DNA of 64,000 bases from Natronorubrum daqingense (lineage in GTDB: Archaea; Halobacteriota; Halobacteria; Halobacteriales; Natrialbaceae). Under the pieces are notes generated by a model. The model saw nothing but the letters and a program-made list of their open reading frames with translations. It searched no databases and was not told the DNA's origin. Position numbers and translations under genes: made by a program. This document shows positions 52,707-61,613 of the stretch, one piece after another. Each line of letters begins with the position of its first letter. The first letter of the stretch is position 1. Location: assembly GCF_001971705.1 (NCBI RefSeq), contig NZ_CP019327.1, positions 2,418,001-2,482,000 of the forward strand, given 5' to 3'.

Positions 52707-53999
52707 GTGCGGTTGGTACAGTTGACGGTTCCGACGGGGAAGCGCCAGACGGCCCTCGAGACGCTCGATGATCGGGAAATCGACTACGTCGTGACGGACG
52801 AAGATAGCGACCGAGAGTACACGGCGGTCGTCTACTTTCCGCTGCCGTCGCCGGCGGTCGAACCCGTCCTCGACGATCTCAACGAGGCGGGGATCGACGA
52901 CGACGCCTACACGGTCGTCGTCGACGCCGAGACGGTCGTCTCCCGTCGGTTCGAGGAGTTACGCGAGGAGTACGAGAAGGGTGATGTCGGTTCGGATCGG
53001 ATCTCGAGACAGGAGCTACAGGCCGAGGCTAACTCGCTGACGCCGACGTTCGGCATCTACGCGACGATGACGATCGTGAGCGCGGTCGTCGCGACGGCCG
53101 GACTGTTGCTCGACTCGCCCGCCGTGGTCGTCGGTTCGATGGTGATCGCGCCGCTGATCGGGCCGGCGCTGGGTGCGAGCGTCGGGTCGGTGATCGACGA
53201 CGAAGATCTCTTTCTCGAGAGCATTCTCTACCAGATACTGGGTGTCATCCTCGCGATCGCGGCCGCGGCGATCTTCGCGTGGATGGTTCGCGTGACGAAC
53301 ATCGTTCCGCCGGGGCTCGAGATCGCGAACGTCGACGAGATTTCGGAGCGACTCGCGCCGGATCTGCTATCGCTCGCGGTTGCCCTCGGAGCCGGCGTGG
53401 CGGGGATCGTAAGCATCGCGACAGGGATCTCGGTCGCGTTGGTCGGCGTCATGATCGCGGCGGCGTTGATCCCGCCCGCGGCAGCCGCGGGAATCGCGAT
53501 GGCGTGGGGAGATCCGGCGGCGGCCATCGGCTCGACGGTGCTCGTGTTGGTCAACGTCCTCTCGGTGAATCTCGCGGGGCTTCTCACGCTGTGGTACGTC
53601 GGCTACCGGCCGGAAAACCTGTTCTCGCTCGATAAGACCGAACAGCGCGTGCGCAGGCGAATCGTCGGGCTGGTCGTCATCGTGCTCGTCTTCGCGCTCT
53701 TTCTCGGGGCGATCACGTACTCCTCGTACACCGCCTCGACGTTCGAGGAGAACGCCCAGACGGAAGCCGAAGTAGTGCTCAGCGACGAGGCATTCGAGGA
53801 GTATCAACTGCTCGAGTCCGAGGTCGTGATGGACGACGACTATCCGTTCATCGGCCCCGAACGGGTGGTCGTCACCGTGGGCGGCCCGCCGGGTGAGTTG
53901 CCGCCGGAACTCGCCGACGAGTTACACGAACGGATCGAAGAACACACTGACGAAGACGTCGGCGTCGAGGTTCGGGCCGTCGGCATCGACGAGCGGTGA
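52707..53999 (+). CDS. DUF389 (TIGR00341) membrane protein
   Basis: The 430 aa protein begins at a GTG (MRLVQLTVPTGKRQTALETL) and has an ACT-like N-terminal domain (about 1-80). The DUF389 membrane core (about 110-330) has PTFGIYATMTIVSAVVATAG and VVVGSMVIAPLIGPALGASVG, and a C-terminal soluble domain follows (about 350-430). Six to seven helices are seen. Function is unknown; a transport or channel role has been suggested from the membrane core only. Confidence 0.88.
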   Translation: MRLVQLTVPTGKRQTALETLDDREIDYVVTDEDSDREYTAVVYFPLPSPAVEPVLDDLNEAGIDDDAYTVVVDAETVVSRRFEELREEYEKGDVGSDRISRQELQAEANSLTPTFGIYATMTIVSAVVATAGLLLDSPAVVVGSMVIAPLIGPALGASVGSVIDDEDLFLESILYQILGVILAIAAAAIFAWMVRVTNIVPPGLEIANVDEISERLAPDLLSLAVALGAGVAGIVSIATGISVALVGVMIAAALIPPAAAAGIAMAWGDPAAAIGSTVLVLVNVLSVNLAGLLTLWYVGYRPENLFSLDKTEQRVRRRIVGLVVIVLVFALFLGAITYSSYTASTFEENAQTEAEVVLSDEAFEEYQLLESEVVMDDDYPFIGPERVVVTVGGPPGELPPELADELHERIEEHTDEDVGVEVRAVGIDER

Positions 54000-54040
54000 G
54001 TCTGTCCTCGTATCGACGAGCGCTAAGTCTGCCTCCGATC

Positions 54041-54337
54041 TCACTGTCGAAATCGGTCGAAGAACGTCCCGTTGCTATCGCTTTCATCCGCTGTCGGCTC
54101 GTCGCTCTCGCTCGAGTCGCCGCGTCCGAGTCGGCGACGGATCCACGTTCGCGGGCCGCCGATCCGGTTGAGGAAGTACGTCGGGAAGTACAGCGCGACC
54201 GCTCCGAGTGCGAAAAAGCCGACGCCGGATAGTGTCCGGCCGGTTCGGAAAAACTCGAAGCCGACGACGAACATGGGTGCTGCCATCGAGAGTCCGGCGG
54301 CAGTCTGGAGCATCCAGAAGAGACCCGGTCCTTTCAT
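54041..54337 (-). CDS. Small two-helix membrane protein with acidic tail
   Basis: The 98 aa protein has two hydrophobic segments (about 5-28 and 35-58), then a basic stretch RTWIRRRLGRG and a Ser/Asp/Glu-rich tail. It looks like a small membrane component. It lies between DUF389 and NOG1 genes and no partner is apparent. Confidence 0.6.
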   Translation of the reverse strand: MKGPGLFWMLQTAAGLSMAAPMFVVGFEFFRTGRTLSGVGFFALGAVALYFPTYFLNRIGGPRTWIRRRLGRGDSSESDEPTADESDSNGTFFDRFRQ

Positions 54338-54419
54338 CAGTACGGACGTTCGCGGTGATCGCCGGTAGGGTTGTCGGTTCGCTGCTCGCGGTTCTCGAGT
54401 CGACGGTTCGTCGCTCGCC

Positions 54420-55415
54420 TTACTCCTCGAACGGCAGTTTCGGTTCGTGATCGATGGCCTCGACGGCCGCCTCGAGCACGGTTTCGACGTCCTCGCCGGT
54501 TTCGACGCTCATGGAGTAGTCGGCGTTCAGCTCGTCCGCGTGGCGGTCGTCCCAGACCTCCTTTCGGTCGACCTTGTTCGCGATCGTGAGGACGGGAACG
54601 TCCTCGAATTGGGCCGCGATTGCGTCGCGAAGCTCGAGTTGGGAGTTGAGCGGGTAGCCACACTCGGCGCTCGGATCGATCATCACGAGCATGCAGTCGG
54701 CGAGGTGCTCGATGGCGCTGACGGCCTGCGATTCGATCTCGTTTCGCTCCGCAGGCGGCCGGTCGAGCAGGCCGGGAGTGTCGACGATCTGGTAGCGAAC
54801 GTGTTCGCGTTCGAAGTGACCGAGGCCGATCCCTCTCGTCGTGAAGGGATACGATGCCGTCTCGCCGCGAGCGTTCGTGATGTCGTTGACGAACGAGGAT
54901 TTGCCGACGTTTGGGTAGCCGGCGACGACGATGGTGGGCTCGTCGGGGTTGATCTCGGGGAGGTCGCGTAGGTCGTTTCGAGACTTGTTGATGTACAGCA
55001 GTTCGTCGTCGACTTGCTCGACGATGTCGGCGAGGCGGGCGAAGGCCTGCTTACGATGTTTGCGGGCCGTGTCGACGTCCGTCTTGCGCAGGCGCGGTTG
55101 GTACTCCTCGTGGATCTCTCGAGCCTTTCGACTCGCCCACATCACCTCAGAGAGGCTCTGTCGGAGTTTGTCCACGTCGACGATGGCGTCGGCGAGTTCG
55201 TAGTAAAACGGGTGGACGTCGTCCTCGTAGGCGAAATCCGGCCACGCCGTGACGACGTTCTCTAAGTTGTCCGAGATGATGTTCGCCGCCACCTGGAGCA
55301 TCGACTGCTGGGCCTCGAGGCCCTGTTTGGCGTTCCCCGACCGCGCCGCCCGCGAAAATGCTTTGTCGATCAGCTCTTCCGACGTGGGCGTCGTCGGAAG
55401 GTCTTCGAAAATCAT
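54420..55415 (-). CDS. NOG1-family GTPase
   Basis: The 331 aa protein has a long helical N-terminal domain (FSRAARSGNAKQGLEAQQSMLQ, LRQSLSEVMWASRKAREIHEEY) and a GTPase domain with G1 GYPNVGKSSFVN, G3 DTPGLLDRP and G4 NKVD. This is the archaeal NOG1 type that helps ribosome assembly. The start at 55415 gives MIFEDLPTTPTSEELIDKAF; the 36 codons before it are basic and not family-like. Confidence 0.9.
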   Translation of the reverse strand: MIFEDLPTTPTSEELIDKAFSRAARSGNAKQGLEAQQSMLQVAANIISDNLENVVTAWPDFAYEDDVHPFYYELADAIVDVDKLRQSLSEVMWASRKAREIHEEYQPRLRKTDVDTARKHRKQAFARLADIVEQVDDELLYINKSRNDLRDLPEINPDEPTIVVAGYPNVGKSSFVNDITNARGETASYPFTTRGIGLGHFEREHVRYQIVDTPGLLDRPPAERNEIESQAVSAIEHLADCMLVMIDPSAECGYPLNSQLELRDAIAAQFEDVPVLTIANKVDRKEVWDDRHADELNADYSMSVETGEDVETVLEAAVEAIDHEPKLPFEE

Positions 55416-55497
55416 AGCGGTACGTAGGATTCGCGGTCTTAAAAGGTCGTTCGTTACGAGCGGCGATCTTTTCCTCGCGGAGCGCCTCCCTTCTGGC

Positions 55498-55908
55498 ATG
55501 ACGAACTGGCGTGCAGTCATCATCGGCTTCCTCGTCGCGACCGTCCTCGGAATCCTCGGGCTGGCGATCCCCGGAGTGGGCCAGCTCGCGGCAGGACTGA
55601 TCGGCGGCTTCGTCGCGGGCTACGTCGCCGGCGGCGGTCTCCTCAGGGGCTTCTGGCACGGCCTGCTCGCGGGTGCACTCGGCGGACTCGTCGGCGGCCT
55701 CCTGATCGCGGTGTTCGTCGGCCTCGCCGGCTGGACGCTCGGCCCGGCCGGCGCAATGATCTCCGGCGCGGCGGGACTCGGAATCCTGGCCCTCGCGATT
55801 TTCGTCTCGTTCGTGATGGCCCTCGAGAGCGCGATCGCCGGGGCGCTCGGCGGCCTCCTCAACCCGGATCGGCCCGACTACCGGGGGTACGACGCTCCGC
55901 GCTACTGA
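55498..55908 (+). CDS. Gly/Ala-rich membrane protein (DUF5518-like)
   Basis: The 136 aa protein has four hydrophobic segments, Gly-rich (about 4-24, 28-60, 62-80 and 88-120), and a short hydrophilic C terminus RPDYRGYDAPRY. It matches the small haloarchaeal DUF5518 type. Function unknown. It starts 83 bp from the divergent NOG1 gene. Confidence 0.65.
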   Translation: MTNWRAVIIGFLVATVLGILGLAIPGVGQLAAGLIGGFVAGYVAGGGLLRGFWHGLLAGALGGLVGGLLIAVFVGLAGWTLGPAGAMISGAAGLGILALAIFVSFVMALESAIAGALGGLLNPDRPDYRGYDAPRY

Positions 55909-55966
55909 CGTCCGGCGGAGAACGCGTGGAACCGGTAGAAATGCATCGTCCGTTACTGGCTCGTCC

Positions 55967-57328
55967 TTATTCGAGTCCGAGCACGTCCTCGAGGAACGGC
56001 GTGACGGCCGTCGCGTCGACGGTCTCGTCCTCGAGGCCGCTCGCGGCCGGGCCGCCGAGGCCGAAACAGCCGTAGGTGGAGTCGTCGACGCGGCCGTGGG
56101 AGCCGCCCACCTTCGTCGGATCCAGCGAGACCAGCCCGTCCTCGCCGAAGAACAGCTCGCAGGGATCGAAGCCGGGCTTCTTGTGGATGTCCATGTCGGT
56201 CGCGTACGGCGGGGCGTCGGCGCGGTCGTCCCACCAGTAGTACTGGAACCACGCGGTTTCCTCCGCGACGAGGACGAGGTCGCCTGCGTTCGGGTGGTCG
56301 ATCCCGTAGTCGGACTTTTCCCCCTCGTCGAGGATTTCGTCGACACCCTCGAGTCCCGAAACGGCGTCTCGAGCCTCCGCCTGGACGTCCTCGTCGGCGT
56401 AGACGTGGGCGATCTGGTGGTCGACCATGGCGAAGGCGTCCGACGTCGGGATGTCGACGTCGCCGTCGTCGGCCGTCTCGAGCAGCCCCGCCTCGCGAAG
56501 CGCGCGGTTCGGGAACACCGGCTGATCGACGCCGTGGAAGCCGTACTCGCTGACGAGCGTGAGGAGGGTGTCATCCCAGCGGTCGGTCTCGGCGAGGAAG
56601 TCGAGGAACGAGGAGAGGAGGCCGTCGACGGTCTCGAGTTCGGCCTCGAAGGCGTCGTATTCCGGTCCGTCGCTCTGGCCGACGTAGTCGAGGTGGGGGA
56701 CGTACACCCAGAGCAGGTCGGGATCGAAGCGCTCGACGGCCTCGCGTGCGGCGGTGAGGATCCACTCGCTGCTCTCGGCGCTGGCTCCGGGGCCCCAGTA
56801 GCTGTGAAGCGGGAAGTGGCCGTACGCCTCGCGGAGGTCGTCGTAGAAGCCGTCGGGGTTCGTCCAGCAGTTCATCTCGAGGATGTTGTTGTCCTCGTCC
56901 TCGATGGGCGAGGGGGTGAGCGCGACGTCGGCGCTCGTCCCGATCAGGTGCTGGAAGTTCAGGACGCCGGTCGTCAGCCCCGCCTCGTCGCTGGCGTACT
57001 CCCAGATTCGGTTTCGATCCGCCCGGTCGCGCTCCCACAACTCGGCGACGTCCCGCTCGCGGTCGTACTCGCCGCTCGAGACGTCCCCGTGGTCTCGAGG
57101 GAGCGTCCCGGTTGCGAGCGTCGTCTGGGCCGGGACCGTGAGGGCCGGAAACGGCGGGCGGAGATCCGTCATCTGATCTGTTGGAAATTGTTCGGCGAGC
57201 GCCGGCGTACGGTCGTCGTCGACGTGATGGGGCTGAAGCCCGACGACGTCGAGGACGACGATACGGTCTGCGTCGATCGATTCGTGTGGAACGGGTGGCG
57301 TCGGTGAGGTGGGGGTGTGTTCGGTCAT
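55967..57328 (-). CDS. Type I phosphodiesterase / nucleotide pyrophosphatase-like phosphatase (EboF-like)
   Basis: The 453 aa protein is in the alkaline-phosphatase superfamily. RIVVLDVVGL carries the first metal Asp, FPALTVPAQTTLATG the nucleophilic Thr, VYVPHLDYVGQ further ligands, and SEYGFHGV and HKKPGFDPCELFF the later ones. It likely hydrolyses a phosphate ester or phosphodiester. It shares the minus strand with the inositol-phosphate synthase, 106 bp away, and together with genes at 58926-61520 forms an Ebo-like set. The ATG at 57328 is preceded by duplicated intergenic sequence. Confidence 0.85.
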   Translation of the reverse strand: MTEHTPTSPTPPVPHESIDADRIVVLDVVGLQPHHVDDDRTPALAEQFPTDQMTDLRPPFPALTVPAQTTLATGTLPRDHGDVSSGEYDRERDVAELWERDRADRNRIWEYASDEAGLTTGVLNFQHLIGTSADVALTPSPIEDEDNNILEMNCWTNPDGFYDDLREAYGHFPLHSYWGPGASAESSEWILTAAREAVERFDPDLLWVYVPHLDYVGQSDGPEYDAFEAELETVDGLLSSFLDFLAETDRWDDTLLTLVSEYGFHGVDQPVFPNRALREAGLLETADDGDVDIPTSDAFAMVDHQIAHVYADEDVQAEARDAVSGLEGVDEILDEGEKSDYGIDHPNAGDLVLVAEETAWFQYYWWDDRADAPPYATDMDIHKKPGFDPCELFFGEDGLVSLDPTKVGGSHGRVDDSTYGCFGLGGPAASGLEDETVDATAVTPFLEDVLGLE

Positions 57329-57361
57329 GGTCGCGTCGGAATGACGGTTCGAATGTATGGA

Positions 57362-57425
57362 GTGACGGGGTAGGTCGGGTCGAAAGACGTGTTTGGTCGC
57401 GTGAAAGACGTGCTTGACCGCATGG
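57362..57425. repeat. Tandem direct repeat upstream of the phosphatase gene
   Basis: GAAAGACGTG followed by TTTGGTCGCGT is repeated once as GAAAGACGTG and CTTGACCGCAT, with a partial third copy GGAATGACGG. The period is about 21-22 bp. It lies between the inositol-phosphate synthase stop and the phosphatase start and could affect a promoter. Confidence 0.55.
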
Positions 57426-57434
57426 AATGACGGG

Positions 57435-58658
57435 TTACCTGTGGCGCTCGGCGTACTCTGCGAGCCCCTCGAGTTGCCTCGAGAAGTCGTGTTCGTCGAC
57501 GCCAAGTGGGGCCTTGAAGAACGACGAGAGCTGGGGCTGGAGGCCGCCTTCGTCGTGCTCGTCCGCGTGGGCGATCAGCCGAACGAGGTCGAGCACGAGG
57601 GGCGCGGCCAGCGCGGAGTCCGAGCCCTCCCAGGTGAACTGCATCTTCATCTCGGTGTCGAGAAAGCCCTCGAAGTGGATGTAGTCCCAGGCAGTCTTCC
57701 AGTCTGCGAGCGAGGGCGTGTAGTCGATCCGGACCCGATTGTGGCCGATGTCGGGCAGGATCGACTCGAGCAGTTCGCCCTTGCTCGAGAGCTTGCCCGC
57801 GGCGTTGGCCTCGTCCTCGAGCACCAGCCCGTCCTTGTTGCCGAGGATGTTGTGGCCCTCCCAGGCGAGCACCTGCAGGTTCCGGCCGGCGAACATCGGC
57901 GCGAGCGCGGACTTCACCAGCGTTTCGCCCGTTTTCGCGTCGCGGCCCATGTGCGGGACGTTCTCCTCGACGGCGAGTTCCTGAACTCCACCCAGCGCGT
58001 TGCCCGTACTCGGCGTGAAGTTGACGAAGGGGTGGCCGTCGACGACGGCGGCGTAGGCGTAGAGCACGCTGGCCGGCAGGTCGGCGTCGTCCTCGTCGAT
58101 CGCTCGCTCGAGGGCCTCACGATCGTTGTAGCCGTCGGCATCGTCGAGTTCCGGCTCCGTCGAGGCGACGTTGACGACGACGAGTCGCTCGAGGCCGTGT
58201 TCCTCGCGAAAGGCTCGGTAGTCGGATCGAATCTGCTCGACGACGGAGCCAACCGTCAGCTCCGGGTCGAGGTGCTGGCTCTCCGCGGAGACCGCAGCCC
58301 CGCAGTTGCGGGCCGTTCCGACCTCGATTCGCTCGTCGATTCGGTCGAGGTCGTCTTCGACCGCCGAGAGCATCTCACCGTCCGGAACGCCGTTTCGCTC
58401 GGACTGGCGGGCGGCCTGTTCGCGGAGCGATTCGCGCTCGATGTCGTGGCCGCCGAAGACGAATCCCGAGACGGGGGGAAGCTCGAGTCTCGAGACAGGG
58501 TCTCGTTCCGTGACCATGCCGGTGGTTCCGGTCAGCCCGCGGGCGATCGCTCTCGCCCCGACGATGGCCGTCGTCGCGACGTTCCCGCGAGCACCGACGA
58601 GCCAGACGCCGAGTCGCTCGTCAGTCTCGGGAGGTTCGGGGGGTGTGCTCGCACTCAT
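57435..58658 (-). CDS. ino1: Myo-inositol-1-phosphate synthase
   Basis: The 407 aa protein has the NAD-binding segment VWLVGARGNVATTAIVG and the family blocks VNVASTEPEL, NFTPSTGNALGGVQELA, GRDAKTGETLVKSALAPMF and GHNILGNKDG. It converts glucose-6-phosphate to inositol-1-phosphate for archaeal lipids and other products. Its place beside the phosphatase and opposite the TatD/TIM/UbiA operon is odd for a pure lipid gene and suggests a linked pathway. The start lies 267 bp from the divergent operon. Confidence 0.9.
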   Translation of the reverse strand: MSASTPPEPPETDERLGVWLVGARGNVATTAIVGARAIARGLTGTTGMVTERDPVSRLELPPVSGFVFGGHDIERESLREQAARQSERNGVPDGEMLSAVEDDLDRIDERIEVGTARNCGAAVSAESQHLDPELTVGSVVEQIRSDYRAFREEHGLERLVVVNVASTEPELDDADGYNDREALERAIDEDDADLPASVLYAYAAVVDGHPFVNFTPSTGNALGGVQELAVEENVPHMGRDAKTGETLVKSALAPMFAGRNLQVLAWEGHNILGNKDGLVLEDEANAAGKLSSKGELLESILPDIGHNRVRIDYTPSLADWKTAWDYIHFEGFLDTEMKMQFTWEGSDSALAAPLVLDLVRLIAHADEHDEGGLQPQLSSFFKAPLGVDEHDFSRQLEGLAEYAERHR

Positions 58659-58925
58659 CGTAGATCACGTCGGTCCGTTCGGACCGGTCCCGTGGCCGTC
58701 GCGTGGTGCAGCCGCGATTCCCTCTTCGTGCGTTCGGTGCGCAGCATCCTCCGAAAGTCGGGGACGAGCGGTGTTTGTTATGGCGCGCGTAGAGTGCGTA
58801 ATCGACCGTTGGCCGCTCGGTGCCTCGACTCGAGCGTCGCGACCGGTCGTTTCAGCGGCCGTAATCTGAGCTTTGTGGCCTGAACAGTCCGTTCATCCAA
58901 AACGGCCACCCGACGGAGACGGCGT

Positions 58926-59726
58926 ATGCGGATTATCGACCCTCACATGCACATGATTTCGCGCTCCGCGGACGATTACGAGCGAGCGCGGCGGGCCGGC
59001 ATCGAGTGTTGTATCGAACCGGCGTTCTGGAGCGGACAGGACAAACACAACGCGGGTTCGTTCTTCGATTACTTCGAACAGATCATCGAACACGAGACCG
59101 ACCGGGCCGAGCGGACGGCCAACGTGGACCACTACGTCACGATCGGGCTCGAGCCCAAGGAGGCCAACTACCGCGAGATGGCCGAGGAGGTCGTAGAGCG
59201 CGTTCCGGAGTACCTCGATCGCGACCCCGTCGTCGGCGTCGGCGAGATCGGCTTCGACCAGGTCACCGACGACGAGGAGTGGGCCTTCCGCGAGCAACTC
59301 GAGTTGGCAGAGGAGCGCGAACTCCCCGTCATGATCCACACGCCCCACACCGACAAGCCGGCCGGCACGGAGCGGATCGTCGAGATCATCGAGGAGATGG
59401 GACTCACGGAGGAGCGAATCGTCATCGATCACAATACGGAGAACACGATCGACATCTCCACGCGAACCGACTGTTGGATCGGCTTCACGCTCTACCCCGG
59501 CAAGATCGAAGCCGGCGCGGCGATCGACCTGCTCGAAGAGTACGGCACCGACCGGATGCTGTTCAACAGCGCGGCCGACTGGGACCCCTCGGACCCGCTC
59601 GCGGTGCCGAAGGCGCGAGACGAGATGCTCGATCGGGGCTGGGAGCGCGAGGAGGTCAGGAAGGTCGTCTTCGACAACCCCTACGAGTTTTTCGATCAGT
59701 CGCCGAACTTCGACTACGAGCCCTGA
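58926..59726 (+). CDS. TatD-like metal-dependent hydrolase (EboB-like)
   Basis: The 266 aa amidohydrolase-fold protein begins MRIIDPHMHMISRSADDY, where HMH are first metal ligands. VVGVGEIGFDQV carries the metal Glu, and MIHTPHTDK supplies the next His residues. The usual TatD His motif is altered to IVIDHNTENTIDI. Those features fit the TatD relatives called EboB. It is first in a plus-strand run with spacings of 3 bp and zero, so it is an operon. Confidence 0.82.
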   Translation: MRIIDPHMHMISRSADDYERARRAGIECCIEPAFWSGQDKHNAGSFFDYFEQIIEHETDRAERTANVDHYVTIGLEPKEANYREMAEEVVERVPEYLDRDPVVGVGEIGFDQVTDDEEWAFREQLELAEERELPVMIHTPHTDKPAGTERIVEIIEEMGLTEERIVIDHNTENTIDISTRTDCWIGFTLYPGKIEAGAAIDLLEEYGTDRMLFNSAADWDPSDPLAVPKARDEMLDRGWEREEVRKVVFDNPYEFFDQSPNFDYEP

Positions 59727-59729
59727 ACC

Positions 59730-60560
59730 ATGCAGTTTGGCTTCTCCACCAACGCGTTTCGCGAGTACGATCTCGCGGAGTCGATCGAAGCCATCGCCGA
59801 CGCGGGCTACGACGGCGTGGAACTGCTCTTCGACGAGCCACACCTCTATCCCCCCGACGCGAGCGAGGACGACTACGACGCTGTCCGGCGGGCGCTCGAG
59901 GAAAGCGATATCGCGATCAGCAACGGTAACGCGTTCATGCTGACGGCCATCGAGGACTTCCACCACCCATCCTACGTCGAACCCGATCCCGAGTACCGCC
60001 GCGAACGGATCGACTACACCCTCGCGGCCCTCGAGACGGCGGCCGAACTCGAGATTCCCTACATCTCGATCGAACCCGGCGGGCCGATCCCCGAGGGCAA
60101 GTCCCGCGAGTGGGCGATGGACCGCTTCGTCGACGCCCTCGAGGAGGTGGCTGATCGGGCCGAAGACGTGGGTGTCGACCTCCTCGTCGAACCCGAACCC
60201 GACCTGCTGATCGAAACCTCCGGGGAGTTCCTCGACCTGCTCGAGCGCGTCGACTCCGGGCGAGTGAAGTGTAACTTCGACGCGGGCCACTTCTACTGCG
60301 TCGGCGAGGACCCGGCCGAACTGGTCGACCCGCTCTGGGAGTACACCGATCACTACCACCTCGAGGACATCCCCGCCGACCGAACTCACGAACACACCCA
60401 ACTCGGCGACGGCGCGATGGACATCGACGCCTTCCTCGGCGAACTCGAGGGCCGAGGGTACGAGGGCTACGTCACCGTCGAACTCTACCCCTACGAGGAG
60501 ACGGCGATCCAGACGGCGAACGAGGCGATGGACTACCTCGAAGAACGCGGGTGGACGTAG
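59730..60560 (+). CDS. TIM-barrel sugar-phosphate isomerase/epimerase (EboE-like)
   Basis: The 276 aa protein is in the xylose-isomerase-like/AP endonuclease 2 superfamily. Likely metal ligands are in YISIEPGGP, LLVEPEPD, NFDAGHFYCVG, DHYHLEDI and VTVELYPYEE. It may act on a sugar or cyclitol phosphate. It starts 3 bp after the TatD-like gene and ends directly before the UbiA gene. Confidence 0.85.
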   Translation: MQFGFSTNAFREYDLAESIEAIADAGYDGVELLFDEPHLYPPDASEDDYDAVRRALEESDIAISNGNAFMLTAIEDFHHPSYVEPDPEYRRERIDYTLAALETAAELEIPYISIEPGGPIPEGKSREWAMDRFVDALEEVADRAEDVGVDLLVEPEPDLLIETSGEFLDLLERVDSGRVKCNFDAGHFYCVGEDPAELVDPLWEYTDHYHLEDIPADRTHEHTQLGDGAMDIDAFLGELEGRGYEGYVTVELYPYEETAIQTANEAMDYLEERGWT

Positions 60561-61520
60561 GTGGTCGGGGGTGGGGAGGGATCCGTCGTGATCGCCGCCG
60601 AGCGAAGGGGGGTTCGGGCGACGCTCGGAACGTACGCCGAACTCGTTCGCGTGCCGAACCTCTTCACCGCGCCGCCGGACGTGATCCTCGGCGCAGCACT
60701 CGTTTCTGCTGCTGGCGCAGGCGTCGATGTCGTCCCGATGAGAATTGTGGGCCTCGCAATCGCCTCGACGTTCCTCTACGCCGGCGGAACGACGCTCAAC
60801 GACGCGTTCGACGCGCCGGAGGACGAACACGAGCGTCCCGATCGCCCGATCCCCTCGGGTCGGGTTTCCCGTCGAACGGCGTTCGCACTCGGCACCTCGC
60901 TGCTCGCACTCGGGTTCGTCGTCGCGTTCGTCGCGACGGGCGTCTCAGGCGGCCTCGTCGCGGGGCTTCTCGCCGCCGCCATCGTGGTCTACGACGGATG
61001 GGCGAAAGGAACCGCCGCCGGCTTCCTGACGATGGGCGCGACTCGCGGACTGAACGTCGTCCTGGGAACGACTGCGGGGGCCGTCTCCCTGCTCTCGCTC
61101 CCCGCGTCCGCGCTTCTCGTTCCGCTCGTCGTCGCGGGCTACATCGCCGCCGTGACCGGGATGGCTGCCAGCGAAACCGTCGGCGGGAATCGCGGCGCAG
61201 TACTCCTCGCGATCGGCGCCGTCCTCGGAAGCGTCCTCGCCGTCGGCGGTTTTCACGTCTCCGCTGGGTCGGGGACGCTCGAGACGGCGACTGGCCTCGC
61301 CTTCGCCGTCGCCTTCCTGTGGTGGGTCGGCCGGCCGTTACGCGCGGCCGTCTCGGATCCGACTCCCGCGACCGTCGGCCCGGCGGTGGGTGCCTGCGTC
61401 CTCGGTCTCGTCCTGCTCAACGCCGCGTTCGCGGCTGCGGGTGGCGTCTCGTGGGCGCTCGCAGCTGGCGTGTTTTTGGTCCCGGCTCGAGGACTCTCGC
61501 GGGTGTTCGACGTGACCTGA
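60561..61520 (+). CDS. UbiA-family prenyltransferase (EboC-like)
   Basis: The 319 aa protein has about nine helices and the UbiA Asp motif TLNDAFDAPEDEHERPDRPIPS, which is NDxxDxxxD. The second motif is YDGWAKGTAAGFLTMGATRG, where the usual DxxxD is reduced to one Asp. It would transfer a prenyl group in the membrane. It begins with GTG right after the previous stop; a second GTG lies at about 60588. The substrate may be an inositol-derived or other precursor, but this is only inferred from the neighbours. Confidence 0.85.
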   Translation: MVGGGEGSVVIAAERRGVRATLGTYAELVRVPNLFTAPPDVILGAALVSAAGAGVDVVPMRIVGLAIASTFLYAGGTTLNDAFDAPEDEHERPDRPIPSGRVSRRTAFALGTSLLALGFVVAFVATGVSGGLVAGLLAAAIVVYDGWAKGTAAGFLTMGATRGLNVVLGTTAGAVSLLSLPASALLVPLVVAGYIAAVTGMAASETVGGNRGAVLLAIGAVLGSVLAVGGFHVSAGSGTLETATGLAFAVAFLWWVGRPLRAAVSDPTPATVGPAVGACVLGLVLLNAAFAAAGGVSWALAAGVFLVPARGLSRVFDVT

Positions 61521-61613
61521 GCCGACAGCGTAGATAGATCAGACGGACGGACCCGAACGGATCCGCAAAGACGTCCCGGCGCGGACTGGGTGCCAGCTTC
61601 GAGACCTCCTGAG

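Noticed and set aside
58893-60830. 645-codon open frame on the minus strand across the TatD-like and TIM-barrel genes
   Set aside because: No motif is seen and composition is that of an antisense frame; it crosses three real genes.
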